The position numbers were made by a program, and so were the translations under genes. Below, one piece after another: positions 58,042 through 61,655 of a stretch of 61,655 bases of DNA (position 1 is the stretch's first letter; each line of letters opens with the position of its first letter). Under the pieces are notes generated by a model. That model made no database searches, was not told the origin of the DNA, and saw only the letters and a program-made list of their open reading frames with translations. Origin of the DNA: Clostridia bacterium (GTDB lineage: Bacteria; Bacillota; Clostridia; Oscillospirales; CAG-272); NCBI GenBank assembly GCA_017410065.1, contig JAFQRL010000009.1, positions 1 through 61,655 of the forward strand, written 5' to 3'.

Positions 58042-61000
58042 TTATTCTTCGGTATAATTGTATATTACGGTGTATGCGCCGCAATCGGCGTTCCAATTGG
58101 TAGCTTTGGTTATTGCATCCCATTCCGACTCTGTGCCGCGGTAATTGATAATTGCGAGAGCCGTGCAACCCGAGAAGGCATAAGAGTCTATGCTTGTGAC
58201 GCTTCTGCCGACGGTGATCTCGGTGAGAGATGTGCAACCCGAGAAGGTGTAAGAGCCTATGCTTTCGATGCCGCCTCCGATAGTAACCTCTGCGAGAGCT
58301 GTGCAACCCAAGAAGGCGGAGGAGCCGATGCTCCCGACACTATCGGGGATAGTGACATTGGTGAGACCCTCGCAACGTGCGAATGCGGAAGCACCGATGC
58401 TCTCGACACTATCGGGAATAGTGATCTTGGTGAGGCTCGCGCAACCATAGAACGAATATCTGCTTATACTTGTGATGCCCGAGGGAAGGGTAAGCTCTGT
58501 TACGAGCTCGCCGTTCAGATAAAGCTCCCGCGCGAAGTATAACGGATTTGCTTTGTAATCGTAGAAGGATAGTTCGCACCATTTTGCTATATCCGTGACG
58601 TGCACGCGGGTAAGGCCCACGCAATCCGCAAAGGCTTTCTCGCGGACGGTTTTTATACCGCTGCCGATCGTAATGTCTGTGAGGGAGGTGCAGCTGCCAA
58701 ACGTATTTTCCGCTATGACCGTGACACCGTTTGGTATATTGATGCTTTTGAGATTGGTGCAACCAAAGAATGCGTGGTTTCCAATTTCGGTCACGCTATC
58801 GGGAATTACAATGCTAGTGAGGCTATTGCAACCGCAGAACGCATTAATGCCGATGGCTGTGACACTCTCGGGAATAGTGACCTCGGAGAGGGAGACGCAT
58901 CTCCAGAACGCGCTTGTGCCGAGATGTGTAACACGGTGGGGAATGTTAATGCGGGCGAGGCTTTTGCAACTATCGAATGCATATTCTTCAATGGACGTGA
59001 CACTATCGGGCAGAGTTATTTCCAAAAGGTTTTGGCACTCGCTGAAAGTAAATCGCTCTATGACGGTGATGCCATCGGGAATATTAACGCAAGCGAGGCT
59101 CGTGCAACCCGAAAACGCACTCCTTCCGATCTCTGCAACACTCTCTCCAAGCTCAACGGAGGTGAGATTTGTGCAGCTTGCAAACGTGCCGTAGAGAATA
59201 TTGCCGCCTGTTACGGTTACGTATTTGAGCGAGGCGGGGATCTGGTAGGTTGAATAAGAGAGGGAGTCGTAATACTGCCTTGTTGAAACGCCGCCCGAAT
59301 ACTCTGCCGTTCCGAATATATAACCGAACAGGGTCGATGGGGAGGCAACGGTCACGTTCTTTCTTTCGCCCACAAAGGGAAGCGTTAGCCTTTCAAGAGA
59401 CGAGCAACCCGAGAATATGCCCGAGCCGATCTTTGTTACACTGTCGGGTATATTGACTTCCTTGAGTCGGGAGCAATTTTTAAACGCATTTCCGTAGATC
59501 TCGGTCACGCCGTGATCAATAACTACGCTTTTGAGATTTATGCAACCGTCGAAGGCGGAATAGCGGATAATGGTGACACCGCCTCCGATATAAACATTGG
59601 TTATATCAATGCAGTTACCAAACGCATTATCTCTGATAGAAGCTCCCGTAATCCTTACGTGCTTGAGTGACGATGGAATATAATAGGTCGTATTAGAGCC
59701 CGATGAATAATGATTTGTTGCGGTGCCGCCCGAATACCGATATGTTCCGAATATATAACCGAACAGAGCATCGTTGCCTGTTGCCCACTCGTCTTTTCCA
59801 ACGAAGGGAAGTGTTATACTCTCAAGAGCCGCGCAACCCGAGAATGCGCCCTTGCTGATCTCGGTGACATAGTCGGGGACAACGATATCGGTTACTCCAA
59901 TAACCTTGATGCCTGTTATTATGCAGGAGGTGGGGGTGGACGTAAACTCAAATATCTCCATTTCGGGGCTGACACATACCGCGGCGGTCAGGGTCAGCTC
60001 CTTCGTCACCTTAAACGAATATTCGGTATCGGTGGAAAGAAGCTCCTCTCCCTCAAACCAACCAAGGAAGGTGTAGCCGGGGTTGACGGTGGCGGTGAGG
60101 GTGATCTCCGTGCCATAGGGATAGGTGCCGCCGAGGCTATCGATGCCACCGCCGATTGAGTTGTCGACCTGTGCGCCTACGGTATAGCTATCTCTTGTGT
60201 AATAAAGCTTCAGCACAAGCGTGCCGCCGCCGTTAATAATTCCGCTTACTTGGCTTGCGTCCTTATTAAAGGTGAAGTGCTCAAAGTTCTTTTGCTCCGC
60301 GTTGGCGGTGGTGTCCGTCGTGCCTGTGAGATATACGGTATCTATAAGGTCGTATCCGCCGCCTATCTTTTCAAGGTAGTATTCGACTGCGTAGCCCGTG
60401 TTTGTGTTTGCTTGCCATTTTGCGGTGTAGGTTGCGTTGCGGTCTACCGTTACTTTAAGGGTAGCCTCATCTGTCAAAAATGCCTCTCCCTCAAACCAAC
60501 CAAGGAAGGTGTAGCCTGGGTTGACGGTGGCGGTGAGGGTGATCTCCGTGCCATAGGGATAGGTGCCGCCGAGACTATTGATGCCACCTCCGATAGAGTT
60601 GTCTACCTGTGCGCCTACGGTATAGCTATCTCTTGTGTAATAAAGTTTCAACACAAGTGTGCCGCCGCCGTTAATAATTCCGCTTACTTGGCTTGCGTCC
60701 TTATTAAAGGTGAAGTGCTCAAAGTTCTTTTGCTCCGCGTTGGCGGTGGTGTCCGTCGTGCCTGTGAGATATACGGTGTCTATAAGGTCGTAGCCGCCGC
60801 CTATCTTTTCAAGGTAGTATTCGACTGCGTAGCCCGTGTTTGTGTTTGCTTGCCATTTGGCATTGATCAGAGTGTTTGAGGTAATGGGGCTTGCAAAATC
60901 ATAATCCCAACCCGCAAAGGTATAGCCCGCTTTGGTGGGTGCGCTCGGGGTTGTAGCGGTATTTCCTTCTTCCACGGTCTGCTCGGCAACGTCTGTTCCT

Positions 61001-61655
61001 CCGTCAGCATTAAAGGAGACGGTATACATCGGTCTGCGGCGGATAGTTACGGTGTATAGCTCCATATTCTTGCCGTTTGTAACAAGGATATAGAAGGTGT
61101 TGTTACCAACGTTAAGAGTGGCGGTCTTGGACTTTATTTCATCCTCGCAGGAAATATCTCTTGCCACTATGTAATCGGCACTTGCCGCAACGGTTATATC
61201 GCTGTAGAAGGCGAAGGTCGTGGTGGCATAGGGCAGAACAAGAGTGAGGCTCGTGCCGTTCAACGTCATTTTCAAGGACTTGATATCTGTGCCCTGAAGA
61301 AATGCGGGAATTATCTCTTGTGCCACAAGAATTTCTTTACAAACCGAGCAATGCTTACCTTCGGTAAGTCCGTCCTCGGTGTCGGTTGGAGCTTTTGCAT
61401 TATCTATAACAGGCGAGTGCCCGAGTGCGCCGACCTCGGTTTGGGGTACGAGCACAGTTTTGCAAGCAGAGCAATGCTTGCCTTCTGTCAAGCCTGTTTC
61501 GGTGCAGGTGGGAGCTATTGCTTCGTCTATAACAGGCGAGTGCCCGAGTGCGCCGACCTCGGTTTGGGGTACGAGCACAGTTTTGCAAGCAGAGCAATGC
61601 TTGCCTTCTGTCAAGCCTGTTTCGGTGCAGGTGGGAGCTATTGCTTCGTCTATAA
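58042..61655 (-). CDS. BspA-like leucine-rich repeat surface protein (N-terminus outside the window)
   Basis: The frame is open to the right edge, so the start and any signal peptide are missing; about 1,200 residues are visible. From the N-terminal side: tandem 41-aa repeats with CSACKTVLVPQ and GLTEGKHCSAC cysteine pairs; a cadherin-like beta-sandwich segment; InlB-type B-repeats (GYTFAGWDYDF, GYTFLGWFEGE) with two nearly identical 146-aa modules; then a long array of LRR_5/BspA leucine-rich repeats of 23 aa (pattern AFxGCxxLxxIxIPDSVTxI). It ends YTVIYNYTEE with no LPXTG or anchor. Such proteins mediate adhesion to host or plant matter. One LRR section is replaced by an IAKWCELSFYDYKANPL insert typical of the family. 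Confidence 0.9.
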   Translation of the reverse strand, partial: IDEAIAPTCTETGLTEGKHCSACKTVLVPQTEVGALGHSPVIDEAIAPTCTETGLTEGKHCSACKTVLVPQTEVGALGHSPVIDNAKAPTDTEDGLTEGKHCSVCKEILVAQEIIPAFLQGTDIKSLKMTLNGTSLTLVLPYATTTFAFYSDITVAASADYIVARDISCEDEIKSKTATLNVGNNTFYILVTNGKNMELYTVTIRRRPMYTVSFNADGGTDVAEQTVEEGNTATTPSAPTKAGYTFAGWDYDFASPITSNTLINAKWQANTNTGYAVEYYLEKIGGGYDLIDTVYLTGTTDTTANAEQKNFEHFTFNKDASQVSGIINGGGTLVLKLYYTRDSYTVGAQVDNSIGGGINSLGGTYPYGTEITLTATVNPGYTFLGWFEGEAFLTDEATLKVTVDRNATYTAKWQANTNTGYAVEYYLEKIGGGYDLIDTVYLTGTTDTTANAEQKNFEHFTFNKDASQVSGIINGGGTLVLKLYYTRDSYTVGAQVDNSIGGGIDSLGGTYPYGTEITLTATVNPGYTFLGWFEGEELLSTDTEYSFKVTKELTLTAAVCVSPEMEIFEFTSTPTSCIITGIKVIGVTDIVVPDYVTEISKGAFSGCAALESITLPFVGKDEWATGNDALFGYIFGTYRYSGGTATNHYSSGSNTTYYIPSSLKHVRITGASIRDNAFGNCIDITNVYIGGGVTIIRYSAFDGCINLKSVVIDHGVTEIYGNAFKNCSRLKEVNIPDSVTKIGSGIFSGCSSLERLTLPFVGERKNVTVASPSTLFGYIFGTAEYSGGVSTRQYYDSLSYSTYQIPASLKYVTVTGGNILYGTFASCTNLTSVELGESVAEIGRSAFSGCTSLACVNIPDGITVIERFTFSECQNLLEITLPDSVTSIEEYAFDSCKSLARINIPHRVTHLGTSAFWRCVSLSEVTIPESVTAIGINAFCGCNSLTSIVIPDSVTEIGNHAFFGCTNLKSINIPNGVTVIAENTFGSCTSLTDITIGSGIKTVREKAFADCVGLTRVHVTDIAKWCELSFYDYKANPLYFARELYLNGELVTELTLPSGITSISRYSFYGCASLTKITIPDSVESIGASAFARCEGLTNVTIPDSVGSIGSSAFLGCTALAEVTIGGGIESIGSYTFSGCTSLTEITVGRSVTSIDSYAFSGCTALAIINYRGTESEWDAITKATNWNADCGAYTVIYNYTEE
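60051..60868. repeat. Duplicated 438-bp module in the surface protein gene
   Basis: The segment beginning at 60051 (CCTCAAACCA) recurs from 60489 with very few base changes, so two 146-aa modules are almost identical at DNA level. This points to recent duplication or gene conversion. Confidence 0.85.
61458..61655. repeat. 123-bp tandem repeat at the right edge
   Basis: The sequence from TTTTGCAAGC at 61458 recurs at 61581 identically as far as visible. It encodes the 41-aa cysteine-pair repeat. Further copies may lie beyond the window. Confidence 0.85.

Noticed and set aside
1..61655. tRNA, rRNA, tmRNA, RNase P RNA or SRP RNA genes
   Set aside because: Read for conserved cores such as the T-loop GGTTCGAATCC and the RNase P and tmRNA motifs on both strands; none was recognised. 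A covariance search would be needed to exclude degenerate ones.

Overview
The window looks like chromosomal DNA of an uncultured anaerobic, Gram-positive-type gut Clostridia (Bacillota). The signs are: many TTGACA/TATAAT-type promoters with 17-base spacers, strong AGGAGG-like ribosome sites, Lgt and Cys-lipoproteins, a class III (anaerobic) ribonucleotide reductase, indolepyruvate:ferredoxin oxidoreductase, an apparent Re-type citrate synthase and a BspA-like surface protein. No tRNA, rRNA or CRISPR array was seen. The species cannot be fixed from the sequence alone.

Layout. 1-5.3 kb: hairpin-rich intergenic DNA, then nrdD behind tandem NrdR-type boxes, then a thioredoxin reductase. 5.4-13.6 kb (minus): a small lipoprotein and a citrate-to-2-oxoglutarate cluster (Re-citrate synthase, GntR regulator, aconitase, isocitrate dehydrogenase) with a GH20 hexosaminidase inside it. 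14-17.7 kb: small membrane protein, lgt, trpS and a PHP phosphoesterase. 17.9-31.4 kb (plus): a Gld-like ABC transporter with two GldG-type proteins and a DUF4340 protein, then two large surface-exposed proteins with foldase-like features around rnhA. 31.4-33.7 kb: EamA exporter and cysK. 33.9-44.1 kb (minus): a probable single transcription unit of nine genes for aryl-acid/2-oxoacid metabolism (sodium symporter, two phenylacetate-CoA-ligase-like enzymes, IorAB, ACT protein, amidohydrolase, condensation-type acyltransferase, DUF6320 membrane protein). 44.2-48.4 kb: ybaK-like gene, a very large hairpin array, a PlsC-like acyltransferase, an amidase and a guaA lacking the glutaminase domain.

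An AT-richer island with different codon use starts exactly at the 3' end of guaA (about 48.4-54.9 kb). It carries a DUF6061 gene, an XRE regulator, an XRE-fused cytosine-5 methyltransferase, a convergent putative restriction endonuclease with its own XRE controller, and a compact Gabija-like pair (OLD/TOPRIM ATPase plus short UvrD-like helicase). This reads as an anti-phage defence island. After it the host-type sequence resumes with a GH78 alpha-L-rhamnosidase and a BspA-like leucine-rich repeat surface protein that runs off the right edge.

The most unusual signal is non-coding. At least four intergenic regions are built from chains of short perfect hairpins whose stems differ while the linker is constant within a locus (GTTATGA, GTGAAGTT or GATGATATAC). 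A 180-bp version occurs three times, and two of those copies lie between a strong promoter and its gene. I do not recognise these as a named repeat family.
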